In this document: piece after piece, positions 36,977 through 46,033 of the stretch
How positions within the stretch are numbered: the stretch's first letter is position 1
Layout of the letters: the number at the start of each line of letters is the position of its first letter
From: Rudanella sp031411995
GTDB lineage: Bacteria > Bacteroidota > Bacteroidia > Cytophagales > Spirosomataceae
DNA: 64,000 nt
Reading direction: 5' to 3'
Assembly: GCA_031411995.1 (NCBI GenBank)
Contig: JANOCD010000116.1
Span: 42,896 to 106,895 of the forward strand
The notes under the pieces: generated by a model
Told to the model about the DNA's origin: nothing
The model's database searches: none
What the model saw: only the letters and a program-made list of their open reading frames with translations
Program-made: the position numbers and the translations under genes

Positions 36977-37957
36977 TCAGGCCATCACTTTTTCTTTGTT
37001 GTATTTGTTGCGATAGTCGATAGGGGAGAGGCCGGTGAGTTTTTTGAAGACGAGCCGAAACGCTTTGTTGTCGGAGTAGCCCACATCATACATCACTTCG
37101 TTGATTGTTTTGCGGCTACTTTCAAAGTCTTTCTTGGCTGCTTCGATTTTCACTCGCTGAATATACTCGTTCACCGTGTTGGATGTGGCTTTTTTGAACC
37201 GGCGTTCCAGGTTCCGGCGACCCAATGCAAATTCGGAGGCTAACTGATCGATGGAAATTCGATCCTGAAAATTGGCTTCGATAAATGCCTGTGCCTTTTT
37301 CACGGGTTCGTCTTCATGTTCTTTTTGCCGTTGAAAAATGGTGAAGGGAGATTGTGTTTCCCGATCAAAGTCAATGGCGAATACCTTGGCGCACAGAATA
37401 GCCATCTCGCGGCCTGCATACTTTTCGATGAGGTACAGCACCAGGTTCAAATACGAATAGGCTCCCCCGCTCGAATACAGGCCCGACTCGTCGGTGATGA
37501 TCTGTTCGGGTATGAGGTTCACATCGGGAAACATCTGCCGAAACTCGTTGGCAGCCAACCAGTGTGTTGCGCATTTTTTGCCGGTGAGCAAACCCGTGGA
37601 AGCCAGCAAAAATGCCCCCATGCACAGACTGGCAATTTCGGCTCCCCCTTTGTGCTGTGTGATTAGCCACGGAATAAACGCCTGATTCAGTGCTATTGAG
37701 TTCGTCAAATCGCCATCCAGGGCCGGAATAATGATCAGATCAGCTTGAGAAACCTCGTGTAATAGCAGGTCGCTGTGAACGGTGAATAACCCGCCACTGA
37801 TGGAGGTTTCTTTGGTGAGTCCCACCAGTTTTACATCGAAAAGGGGTGGGCCGCCTTTGACCTGACAAAACTGATTGACTTGGGTAAGGAGTTGACGCGG
37901 CCCTTCGATACTGCCCAGGATACCGCCTTTAGGAATCAGAATTACAACGTGTTTCAT
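36977..37957 (-). CDS. GlxA-type AraC regulator with DJ-1/PfpI domain
   Basis: 326 residues. The first 180 residues form a DJ-1/PfpI-like domain (KHVVILIPKGGILGSIEGPR; IASLCMGAFLLASTGLLTGK with the nucleophile-elbow cysteine), followed by an AraC double HTH (IDQLASEFALGRRNLERRFK; VMYDVGYSDNKAFRLVFKKL). In GlxA-type regulators the first domain senses a ligand without enzymatic action. It is divergent from the GH88/heparinase genes, separated by 176 bp, so it may control them. Confidence 0.9.
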   Translation of the reverse strand: MKHVVILIPKGGILGSIEGPRQLLTQVNQFCQVKGGPPLFDVKLVGLTKETSISGGLFTVHSDLLLHEVSQADLIIIPALDGDLTNSIALNQAFIPWLITQHKGGAEIASLCMGAFLLASTGLLTGKKCATHWLAANEFRQMFPDVNLIPEQIITDESGLYSSGGAYSYLNLVLYLIEKYAGREMAILCAKVFAIDFDRETQSPFTIFQRQKEHEDEPVKKAQAFIEANFQDRISIDQLASEFALGRRNLERRFKKATSNTVNEYIQRVKIEAAKKDFESSRKTINEVMYDVGYSDNKAFRLVFKKLTGLSPIDYRNKYNKEKVMA

Positions 37958-38133
37958 AGCCTAAATATACCAAAATGGCCCCGGAAAAGCTACTTAAAAA
38001 AGGGTATAGAACAAGATAGTTGACAGATATTACCGCATGAAGCAGGATTTGTTTTTAATCGTGTAAACCTGGAATTCCTGTTGGTAGGATTAGCGCGTTC
38101 TTGTCTTAGTAAGGCAAAACACCTGTTGTCTTC

Positions 38134-39303
38134 ATGAAAAAAATCTTCCTTGCTCTCCTGGTAAGCAGTCCATTGGTAACGTTGGCCCAATCAAAAATCG
38201 ACGTTCAGAAGCAGTTTGAACTGGCGGGGCAACAGTACGAAAAGATGCTGGCCTCGCACTCCGACCTAACCAAATTTCCTCAGTCGATCAACGCCGACGG
38301 AACCCCCCGCGACATGCCTTCGTCGTGGTGGTGCAGTGGCTTTTTCGGGGGTAGTTTGTGGTACTTGTTTGAGCGCACGGGTGATGCGAAATGGAAAGAA
38401 GCCGCCCAACGCTGGACAATGGCCGTGGCGAAAGAGCAGTTCAACACCCGCACCCACGACCTCGGTTTCATGCTCAACTGCCCCTTTGGCAATGGCTTGC
38501 GCCTGACGGGCGACACCACCTACCGGCGCATTCTGCTCACGGGGGCCAACTCCCTCGCCACCCGCTTCGACCCCAAGGTAGGACTGATTAAATCGTGGGA
38601 GAAATTCAAAGATCGCAACGGAAAAGAATACGCCTATCCCGTTATCATCGACAACATGATGAACCTGGAGTTTTTATACTGGGCGGCAAAGGAAAGTAAC
38701 CAACCCCGGCTGGCTCAGATTGCCAACACCCACAGCGACAACACGATAGCGAATCATTTCAGGCCCGACGGCAGCAGCTACCACCTCATTTGTTACAGCT
38801 CGACTGGAGCCGTGGAGGCCAAACGAACGCATCAGGGCCTGGCCGACGATTCGCCCTGGGCGCGGGGGCAAGCCTGGGCTTTATATGGCTACACCACCGT
38901 TTACCGCTTCACCAAAGACCCCAAATACCTCCGACAAGCCGAACGCATTGCCGATTTCTACCTGGGCCACCCCAACCTCCCCGCCGACAAAGTGCCCTAC
39001 TGGGATTTCAACGCTCCCGGCGAAGAACGCGATGCTTCGGCAGCGGCCATTGCAGCATCGGGCCTGCTCGAACTGAGTCAATACAGCAAAAAGGCAAAAC
39101 TCTATCAGCAAGCCGCCGAAACCATGCTCGTGAGCCTGTCGACCCCTGCTTACCGCAATGCGCTGGGCGAGAATCATAACTTCCTGCTCAAGCACTCGGT
39201 AGGCCACAAACCCGGCAAATCAGAAATCGACGTGCCGCTGGTCTATGCCGACTATTACTACCTCGAAGGGTTGATGCGGTACGAGAAATCAAAGAAGAAA
39301 TGA
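38134..39303 (+). CDS. Glycoside hydrolase family 88 (unsaturated uronyl hydrolase)
   Basis: 389 residues with a signal peptide ending TLAQ. The (alpha/alpha)6-barrel features of GH88 are clear: SSWWCSGFFGGSLWYLFERT, HDLGFMLNCPFGNGLRLTGD and ADDSPWARGQAWALYGYTTV, in which the aspartates of HDLGF and of DDSPW are the family's usual catalytic pair. It removes the unsaturated uronic acid left by polysaccharide lyases, by enol-ether hydration. The heparinase II/III gene 110 bp downstream would supply such ends, so both probably degrade one uronate-containing glycan. Confidence 0.93.
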   Translation: MKKIFLALLVSSPLVTLAQSKIDVQKQFELAGQQYEKMLASHSDLTKFPQSINADGTPRDMPSSWWCSGFFGGSLWYLFERTGDAKWKEAAQRWTMAVAKEQFNTRTHDLGFMLNCPFGNGLRLTGDTTYRRILLTGANSLATRFDPKVGLIKSWEKFKDRNGKEYAYPVIIDNMMNLEFLYWAAKESNQPRLAQIANTHSDNTIANHFRPDGSSYHLICYSSTGAVEAKRTHQGLADDSPWARGQAWALYGYTTVYRFTKDPKYLRQAERIADFYLGHPNLPADKVPYWDFNAPGEERDASAAAIAASGLLELSQYSKKAKLYQQAAETMLVSLSTPAYRNALGENHNFLLKHSVGHKPGKSEIDVPLVYADYYYLEGLMRYEKSKKK

Positions 39304-39412
39304 ATCGCCTGTGGAGATAGGTTCGGGCAGCAAAGTTAACAAGCAGCAGTAAAGTGTTCCGGCAGTGGGCAACTGGACCGTTAGAAAACCTCTTTTTTCT
39401 GGTTTACAGGGT

Positions 39413-41386
39413 ATGAAACTCCTCCTATCCCTGTTCCTTTCTGTCACTGCCCTCTGCCTGAATGCACAGGTAGTTCCCCGCAATCTTCTGGCAACGCGCT
39501 ACTCCGCCGAAGCTGTTCGGACGGCTTTGTTGCCCCGCGCTGAGTGGACACCCTACCCGCGCACGCCCGATGCCTGGCAAAAGGCGTTGCCCGATACGCT
39601 GCGACAAAGTTTGATTCGGGAAGGGGAGCAGGCTGCTAAACAACCTATTCCGGCCCTGCCCGCTACAATGGCCCTCGAATTCGTTCGGACCACCAATCGG
39701 AGCCATTACGAAGCTGCTTCGTTTGCCCGACGTAATCTACTGATGGACCTCGTGGTGGCCGAATCGGTGGAGGGCAAGGGGCGGTTCATGGACCCCATCG
39801 TAGATCTTGTCTGGGCCATTTGCGAAGAGAGTGCCTGGGGTATTCCGGCGCATCTTGGCGTTCAGAAAACAGGCAACGGTTTGCCCAATACCGACGACCG
39901 CACGGTGGACCTCTTTGGGGCCGAAACGGGCGCGATTATGGCCCTGACCGATTATTTAGTGGGTGATAAACTGGCTAAAATTTCACCCCTCATCCGCCCG
40001 CGCATTTACCGGGAAACGAACGAGCGGCTGCTCACGCCCATTCAGCAGGCCAACCGCTATGGCTGGCTCAAACCCACCGCCAAAGTGAACAACTGGAACC
40101 CCTGGATTATGGCCAACTGGCTCACAGCCACCCTCCTGCTCGAACCCAACGCGGATCGCAGGAGCCAAATGACCTACGCGGCCATGCAGGGGCTGGATAT
40201 TTACCTAAATGGGCTGGGCGAAAACGGCGGTTGCGACGAAGGGCCAAGTTACTGGTTTGCAGCCGGTGCCTGTGTGTTCGACGCGCTCGACCTGCTCCAC
40301 AGTGCCTCCAACGGCAAACTCAATGTGTATCGCGAGCCGCTGATTCGCAATATGGCCTCGTATGTGTATAAAATGCACATTGACCACGCCTATTTTGTCG
40401 ATTTTGCCGATGCCGACCCCACCCTCAAGCCCGACGGGTTGATGCTTTACCGATTCGGAAAACAGATCAGCGACGATACCCTGACCCGGTTTGGTCAGTG
40501 GGCATACCAGACGTTTCATGTGTCGGAGTCCACCAGCAACACCCACCGCACACAGGGTTTCCACCGGCAGCGTCAGCTTCAGAATCTGTTGGCGATTCCG
40601 CAAATGGTCCCGCCTGCTACGCCCTTCGTGGGGGTGCGAAATGTGTGGTTTCCTGATGTGCAGGTGATGACCGCCCGCTCCGATAAACTTTACTTAGCCA
40701 CCCACGCGGGCCACAACAACGAGAGCCACAACCACAACGACGTGGGCGATTTTATCCTGTATGTGAATGGGAAACCCGTTATTATCGACGCGGGCCGAGG
40801 CACCTATACCGGCAAAACGTTCTCGGGCAAACGGTACACAGACTTATGGTGGACGCAGTCACACTATCATAATCTGCCGACAGTCAATGGGTTAGCGCAG
40901 CCCGCTGGTCGGCAATACGAGGCTCAGGCTGTAAAGTACGTGCCTACGGCCAATGGTGCAGCCCTGAGCATGGACCTTGCCAAAGCTTACCCGACAGGCG
41001 CGGGTATCAAAAACTGGAACCGCACCGTGGCCCTCGACCGTCGGCGGGAAACCGTTTCGGTTACTGATGAATACGCCCTCGCAGCCCCGCCAAGCTCGCT
41101 GCAACAATCGTTTATGACCACCTGCACCGCCGACATCGCCACGCCCGGTCGTGTACTGCTGACGATGCCCACCGCCTTGTCTGGCACGGCCAAACCTTCC
41201 ACCGTTGTGCTGCAATACGACCCTAAACGCTGGTCGGTGACGGTGGAACCCATTGCCCTGACGATGCCCGACGACGAGGGTTTTAAAGCCAAATGGCCAA
41301 ACCAAACCATCCAGCGGATTCTGCTCACGGGTATTAATCCGGCAGCCACGGGCAAGGTTGTGTTCGGGTTTTCTGTTCAACAATAA
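39413..41386 (+). CDS. Heparinase II/III family lyase
   Basis: 657 residues from the ATG at 39413, which starts a good signal peptide (KLLLSLFLSVTALCLNAQ); codons upstream in the same frame are rejected. The N-terminal part is an alpha/alpha barrel (ETGAIMALTDYLVGDKLAKI; VNNWNPWIMANWLTATLLLE; GCDEGPSYWFAAGA) and the C-terminal part contains the Heparinase II/III signature (HAGHNNESHNHNDVGDFILY). It cleaves uronate-containing polysaccharides by beta-elimination in the periplasm; the exact substrate (glycosaminoglycan, alginate or other) cannot be read. It probably works with the GH88 gene just before it. Confidence 0.92.
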   Translation: MKLLLSLFLSVTALCLNAQVVPRNLLATRYSAEAVRTALLPRAEWTPYPRTPDAWQKALPDTLRQSLIREGEQAAKQPIPALPATMALEFVRTTNRSHYEAASFARRNLLMDLVVAESVEGKGRFMDPIVDLVWAICEESAWGIPAHLGVQKTGNGLPNTDDRTVDLFGAETGAIMALTDYLVGDKLAKISPLIRPRIYRETNERLLTPIQQANRYGWLKPTAKVNNWNPWIMANWLTATLLLEPNADRRSQMTYAAMQGLDIYLNGLGENGGCDEGPSYWFAAGACVFDALDLLHSASNGKLNVYREPLIRNMASYVYKMHIDHAYFVDFADADPTLKPDGLMLYRFGKQISDDTLTRFGQWAYQTFHVSESTSNTHRTQGFHRQRQLQNLLAIPQMVPPATPFVGVRNVWFPDVQVMTARSDKLYLATHAGHNNESHNHNDVGDFILYVNGKPVIIDAGRGTYTGKTFSGKRYTDLWWTQSHYHNLPTVNGLAQPAGRQYEAQAVKYVPTANGAALSMDLAKAYPTGAGIKNWNRTVALDRRRETVSVTDEYALAAPPSSLQQSFMTTCTADIATPGRVLLTMPTALSGTAKPSTVVLQYDPKRWSVTVEPIALTMPDDEGFKAKWPNQTIQRILLTGINPAATGKVVFGFSVQQ

Positions 41387-41521
41387 ACCGTTATGAACGC
41401 CTTTATTGAGGCCCAGACACAGGTAGGACACCGCTTTCGTTTACGGAGCTTAGATGCTATAAGTACGTTTATTGTCTTCTTTATCAACCTTATTTTAGCA
41501 GGGTTGAGTACGTTTGCCCCA

Positions 41522-41693
41522 CTAATCATGAATCAAAAAAGCCAAACCTACGTAACTGGGATGTTCGCTTTGGTAGCCTAGATTCAATCTATATAACCAA
41601 TAGCGTTTGTCATATATTGAGTCTAGCTCTTTTACCGGCCTAAATCCCAGCTTTTCATACATCGTCCGGGCGGGACTTATAGGCTAAGACATT
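41522..41693 (-). pseudogene. C-terminal remnant of a GNAT acetyltransferase
   Basis: About 56 codons on the minus strand read ARTMYEKLGFRPVKELDSIY and DKRYWLYRLN, a typical GNAT C-terminus (acetyl-CoA-binding helix plus last strands). The frame is closed immediately upstream by TAG and the N-terminal acetyl-CoA loop is absent, so only a fragment remains. It abuts, in a different frame, the fragment at 41655-41921. Confidence 0.5.
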
Positions 41694-41921
41694 ATCTATG
41701 GGCGTGCTTAGGGTCTGTTCCATGCGGGTACGCTCGACCAGATCAATAAGCGATTTGGCATCACTCTCGGTAACGTAAAACCCGGATAAATACCTATTGG
41801 CCATCTGATCCAGACCGGCTGCCTCGGCGGGAAGGCTTGGATCACTGACTTTACGCATGTTTTCGAAGAATAGCCAAGTGGATTTCTTATTAACATGCAC
41901 TTCCTGGAATGTAAAACCCAA
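41655..41921 (-). pseudogene. Fragment of an unrecognised protein
   Basis: About 88 codons without a proper ATG (VNKKSTWLFFENMRKVSDPS; YLSGFYVTESDAKSLIDLVE). Composition is protein-like, and another frame just upstream (to about 42140) also looks coding for 60 codons, so a frameshifted gene is possible. It ends within the GNAT remnant. I recognise no family. The gap from 41387 to 42130 otherwise holds nothing identifiable. Confidence 0.3.
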
Positions 41922-42130
41922 ACTCCCTTGACCGGGTCGTTTCCTGTGTAGCCGAGATGCTGCCCTCCAGCCACTATTTGGATGGAATACCCAACGACAG
42001 CAGGGGTTGGTGGTATGGAAGCTACTAATTTCCCTGATGAACTAATTGAGCATTTAGTTAATATTATGGTCAGCATCGAATAAAAATCACGAATCAAACG
42101 CAGTTTTGGTTCGTCCAACAAATCAGTCCT

Positions 42131-42562
42131 ATGTTTGCTCATAAAACCGTTTGCCTTCTAACCTTACTATTTTCTGTTCCATTCCAAACTTTGGGGCAAA
42201 AAGTAGCCAACTCAGAATTGATAATCAACGTAACTGACCTGTCTAATAAGACATTCCTTATTAGGGAGCAAGGAGATACCAGTAAGGCCGACAATGATTT
42301 ACACCTTTTATTTCTGTTTTACAAAGACGGTAAAGCTACGTTTCGAACAAAAAGAGGGAATACAATGATTAAAGACAGTCCAATTAGTTGGCGAATTACA
42401 GGAGACTCACTCTGTTTGCAACCCAGCTCAGTTTCACTGCACGCGGAAGGAAAGACGCAACTAATTGACCGTGAGCCAATGAAGTATTTCCTTGTAAAAG
42501 CACCGGGCGGTTACCTGCTAAAAGGCAAAGACGATCAGATGCTTTTAGTAGAAAAGAAATAA
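42131..42562 (+). CDS. Small secreted protein, lipocalin-like size, unknown
   Basis: 143 residues with a clear signal peptide (HKTVCLLTLLFSVPFQTLGQ). The mature part alternates beta-strands and polar turns (ELIINVTDLSNKTFLIREQG; PISWRITGDSLCLQPSSVSL), as in small lipocalin-like secreted proteins of this phylum, but I recognise no family with confidence. It lies between gene debris and the repeat-flanked helicase gene and has no obvious partner. Confidence 0.65.
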   Translation: MFAHKTVCLLTLLFSVPFQTLGQKVANSELIINVTDLSNKTFLIREQGDTSKADNDLHLLFLFYKDGKATFRTKRGNTMIKDSPISWRITGDSLCLQPSSVSLHAEGKTQLIDREPMKYFLVKAPGGYLLKGKDDQMLLVEKK

Positions 42563-42591
42563 AGTTGTCTGGCTGATCTGTTGAGGAGGGC

Positions 42592-43033
42592 GATTTGTCA
42601 ACCGATGCCTACCCCGCTTTTTAGGGTTGCCTACCCCCGCGTTTGGTCTGTCGACCGAAGTCAACCGATACATAAATGCATCCTGTTAACGGAGTGTGGC
42701 TTGTCATACGAAGCCCGGAATTTAAGAATGACTTGTTTGTTCATCCAACGACCCCATGTGTTGATGGCGAGGAACGAGCCTTTACACACATGGCCGGTTG
42801 GGCTGAAAACTATCATAACCGGCGAGCGTCCTGTCAGCAGTGACCCACCCACGCGGAGCGGATCATAAACACTTACACAACCAAATTTCTCAACCTCGCT
42901 AATGCCCAAGTGTCCGCTGTCGCTGGTGGCCAGCCTTACTTTTGAGATTTGCCTAACGCCCGGTTGCCCGTTGTCGGCCAGAACCCTGTTTTTAGGTTTG
43001 CGCAACCCCCAAGTGCCCGATGTCGAACGCTAT
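42592..43033. repeat. Degenerate GC-rich repeats, left side of the AT-rich helicase gene
   Basis: Read on the minus strand, four degenerate units resemble CGACANCGGGCANNNGGG followed by CGTTAGGCAAANCTNAAAA. They begin near 43026, 42977, 42924 and 42656, with spacing of about 50 bp for the first three. The first unit begins at the stop codon of the helicase gene. Between the units (about 42665-42890) a minus-strand open frame exists but matches nothing I know. Similar units recur at 45717-45835 on the other side of the gene. Confidence 0.55.
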
Positions 43034-45549
43034 GTGCCTTGCTTATAAGGCTCAGTAAATTCATTTTCAAAATTATTTATATCAAGTTTATGTAAGTTGA
43101 TCATCTCTTGTATTTTTTGAGAACTTATATCGTTCAAGTCATAAGTATAAAACTCTTTGAAAAATGATTTGATATTTTTTTTCAGTTTATCTAATTTTTG
43201 TTGTTTCATAATTAAAACATTTGCCCCAAAGTATCCCGCAGGGGAAGTATATCTTGTTGGGATAATCATTATGCAACTGACTGCTGCCTCAGGATACTCA
43301 TTTTGAAACCAGTGAAAAGAAGTGTTCATTTGACTCACTTCAGTTTTATTGATTTGACTTCTCCTTTCATCAACTTCATTTTTGCATTCAAATAATATAT
43401 ATCTATTAGCACCAACACACCATAAATTGTCAGGTCCCTTACCCAGTTCTTTATCCGGTCTTTGGCTTAAAAAACCTAAAATTTCACCAATATTTTTTAG
43501 ACTTGCTTCAAACCTATCAGCAAGCTCTCCAAAAGAGAAATTATTTAATATTCTATCCAAATCAAGAACTAATTCAGAATAACTACTATATTGTCTAATC
43601 CAATCTTTAATTCTTTGCAATCTGTTATCGTTAATGATGGCAATTTTACTGTAATTGATTCCATCTTTTGGCTTAAGTAGTTCTTGATTACTTTTAAACG
43701 CGGAGTGTTGAATATTTATAGATTCAGATTCACTCAAGTGATACTTATAGCGAGCAAGAGTTTGTAAATACCATCCTCTATCACTTTGGTCACTCAAGTT
43801 ATCCAAAAGCTTTTGCATTTTCTCAAAGGCTTTTGGATATTCACCTAAAGAGTATGCACTCTCTGCTTGATACTCTAAAACTAAAAAATCTAAAATAGCT
43901 TCTTTCTTATCTTTCTCGTCTTCAATAGTATTCATTCTGTCTATGTAAAACTCTTTCCAACCATAGTCCCTTGTTATGCATTGGTTTACTAAGTCATTTA
44001 AAATTTTAAAAGCAGTGTCTCCTGGTTTACGCTCATCTTTTGTAACTTCTGCAATTTCAAGACCTATATCTATCTGTTTCTTGGTCTGCTTGGAAAAAAA
44101 GTTTTTAGTAGCAGTTGATTTCATAAAGCTCACCAAATCAGCACCAACAATAACAATGACGCTATAATCAGTTTCCCCGCGAACACTTCTACCTAAGCCT
44201 TGTTCGATTTTTTGAGCTAATTTTATATTCATTATTTGACTTTCTTTTCTACACATTTCTTCATATCGATCATTCAGAGATTCAGAAAATGGTTTTGAAT
44301 CGATAATTAATAATCGACACGTATCATCTGGTAAATCTATTCCGTCATATCTGTTCACTATAACCAACGTATTATCGTAATGCTTTAATTTTAACTGTTC
44401 AACGTTGGAGTAAAGTGAGTCTGAACTAGCTACATTAGAACCAAGAGTTTCATAGCTTTTCGATTTAATAAAACTTGGAACTAAAGCTACAAGTCCAAAG
44501 GATTTTACAAAAGGTTTAGCGTAATTATTTATTACTGTTTATCTATCAAGCGACTCATCGATCAATGATGGCAATAACAGCATTTTCTCACCAGACCAGC
44601 TCTCTTTTTCATATATTAAAGGATTTTGGATTGCGGCTTTATCTATTCCTAAACCTTTTATAAAAAAAGAATCATCTAATGTTGTAGCTGACATTAATAT
44701 TCTTTGTTTCGCGGAACTGAAAGTTCCAAAGTCGTTTATGGGAATCAGATAGGGAGAAATTTCGATCTCATTACCAGAAATAAAAGCTTGACATAATTAT
44801 AACCTGTCCTTAATCAATGGCCAAATAAATTTTAAATCAGTATCATCCTTGTGTTTAACTAATTCAGCCAAAATTAGAGATTTTTTATCAATCCAAGTCC
44901 AGTAAGGAATTTGCAACAGCGTGTTATAATCACCATCAGATATTTCTAAGAAACTACCCTCGCCTTGCGATTTTAGGTCTTCCGAAAAAATGCCTATGAT
45001 TCTAGAGTATAAATCAGTTCCTTTTTTGATATGTAGTGTGTAAGCTGATTTTATAACATCAATACAAGCATGAGAATCATCAAGTATAATTGTTGATACT
45101 TGTATAGATTTATTAGCTAAACCAAATTTTGTTTTTCCATTAAAAATTTTCTGTGCATTCGTTATTAATATTTTTTCAGAGTTTAAAAATTCTTCAGGTA
45201 TTTCGCCATTGGCTCCAATGATACAATATTTAATTCCAAAGCGATCTGCTTGTTCACAAGTTTGCTTGACCAAGTACTTATCTGGACATACATATATACA
45301 CTTTTCTTTGTGTTCATTTAATCTTGATTGTAGAATGAGTAGGCCAATTAATGTCTTCCCCTGACCAGTATGCAATTTTAGGATTATATCTTTTTCCGTT
45401 TTTTTATTTGAGTTCCAATTTTTCAAAATATCTTCTTGTGCTGGCCTAAGTGGTCCTGTTTCACTTTTTCTATCCAATCTTTGATATATTTCAATAGGAT
45501 CTGTTTTAGCCTCAACTTTTTCAACACTTAAACGTTTCTTGAAATCCAT
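43030..45549 (-). pseudogene. SF2 helicase with C-terminal PD-(D/E)XK nuclease, two in-frame stops
   Basis: One uninterrupted frame of 840 codons from the ATG at 45549 to TAG at 43030 contains TAA codons at 251 (44799-44797) and 337 (44541-44539), with no frameshift. Helicase motifs: Walker A LHTGQGKT (59-66), DDSH (157-160), SAT (287-289, between the stops) and QGLGRSVR (450-457), which resembles the DinG/XPD-type C-terminal helicase half. A TPR-like region lies at 555-605. At 707-723, PDNLW...FECKN gives D707, E721 and K723, the spacing of a PD-(D/E)XK nuclease. Such helicase-nuclease fusions occur in anti-phage systems. The gene is much more AT-rich than its surroundings. As sequenced it cannot give full-length protein. 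Confidence 0.75.
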
Positions 45550-45716
45550 TGAATTAAAGATTTACCAGTTGTAAAGCAATTTTATGAAATTATCGAGAGC
45601 CTGCCTATACAGTGCATATAGTAATGCCCTTTCCACTTTTACTCAGAATTGCGAAGCTAATTAACACACTTTATCCGATTTGCACAAGTTGCTCAATGGG
45701 GGTGTTTCTCATGTCG

Positions 45717-45835
45717 CAAGAAGGCAATCTTGCCTGTCAAACCCGACCGACGGGCGCGTTCGCGCTGTCAACTGGACCTCGGAAATGGAAGCCTAAACTT
45801 ACCCACGCAGGGCGTTCAACTTGTCGCACGGAACC
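45717..45835. repeat. Degenerate GC-rich repeats, right side of the AT-rich helicase gene
   Basis: Two degenerate units (on the minus strand beginning near 45832 and 45776) share GCGACA/TTGACA, GGGNG and a GTTTAGGC- or GGCAA-type part with the units at 42592-43033. The 484-bp gap 45550-46033 also contains about 140 bp of AT-rich sequence next to the helicase ATG, probably its promoter, and an inverted repeat at 45886-45946; I see no gene in it. Confidence 0.45.
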
Positions 45836-45885
45836 CGCCCCGCAAGCACTTTATGAACTCTTCACCCAACTATTGTATGGGCGCG

Positions 45886-45946
45886 AATTTGCGGAACTAC
45901 CTGCTCCTTAACTTTTGGTAGACAGCAAATTATGGTTCCGCAAATT
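45886..45946. repeat. 12-bp perfect inverted repeat
   Basis: AATTTGCGGAAC at 45886-45897 and its exact complement at 45935-45946 have a 37-nt spacer. The repeat lies between the repeat array and the methyltransferase gene end; it could be a stem-loop terminator-like structure or an end of an inserted segment. Confidence 0.6.
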
Positions 45947-46033
45947 TTGGTTTGTTGATCTCGACGAACAAATCAAGTAGGGTTGCTTTATGCTCCATAA
46001 AAGCCAAAGCAGCTCCTGCAAATAAACTACTGC

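Noticed and set aside
41393..41581. 62-codon open frame after the heparinase gene
   Set aside because: It has one hydrophobic stretch but no homology I know and overlaps the GNAT remnant on the other strand.
42661..43005. 114-codon minus-strand open frame
   Set aside because: It runs through the degenerate repeats, has no family resemblance and no upstream signals.
42592..43033. Integron attC sites
   Set aside because: GCCTAAC/GTTAGGC-like strings fit the attC core, but a matching inverted core at the other end of each unit is missing, the units are direct repeats, and no integrase is visible.
43030..45549. Stop-codon reassignment or programmed readthrough of TAA
   Set aside because: TAA ends many intact genes in the window at normal family lengths (fdhD, pyrR, rlmB), and no readthrough context is apparent; nonsense mutation is simpler.
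42592..45835. CRISPR array
   Set aside because: Units are degenerate, few, and spacing is irregular; no cas gene is present.
45612..45911. 99-codon plus-strand open frame next to the helicase gene
   Set aside because: It overlaps the repeat units and has low protein-like character (Pro/Arg/Thr-rich, no domain).
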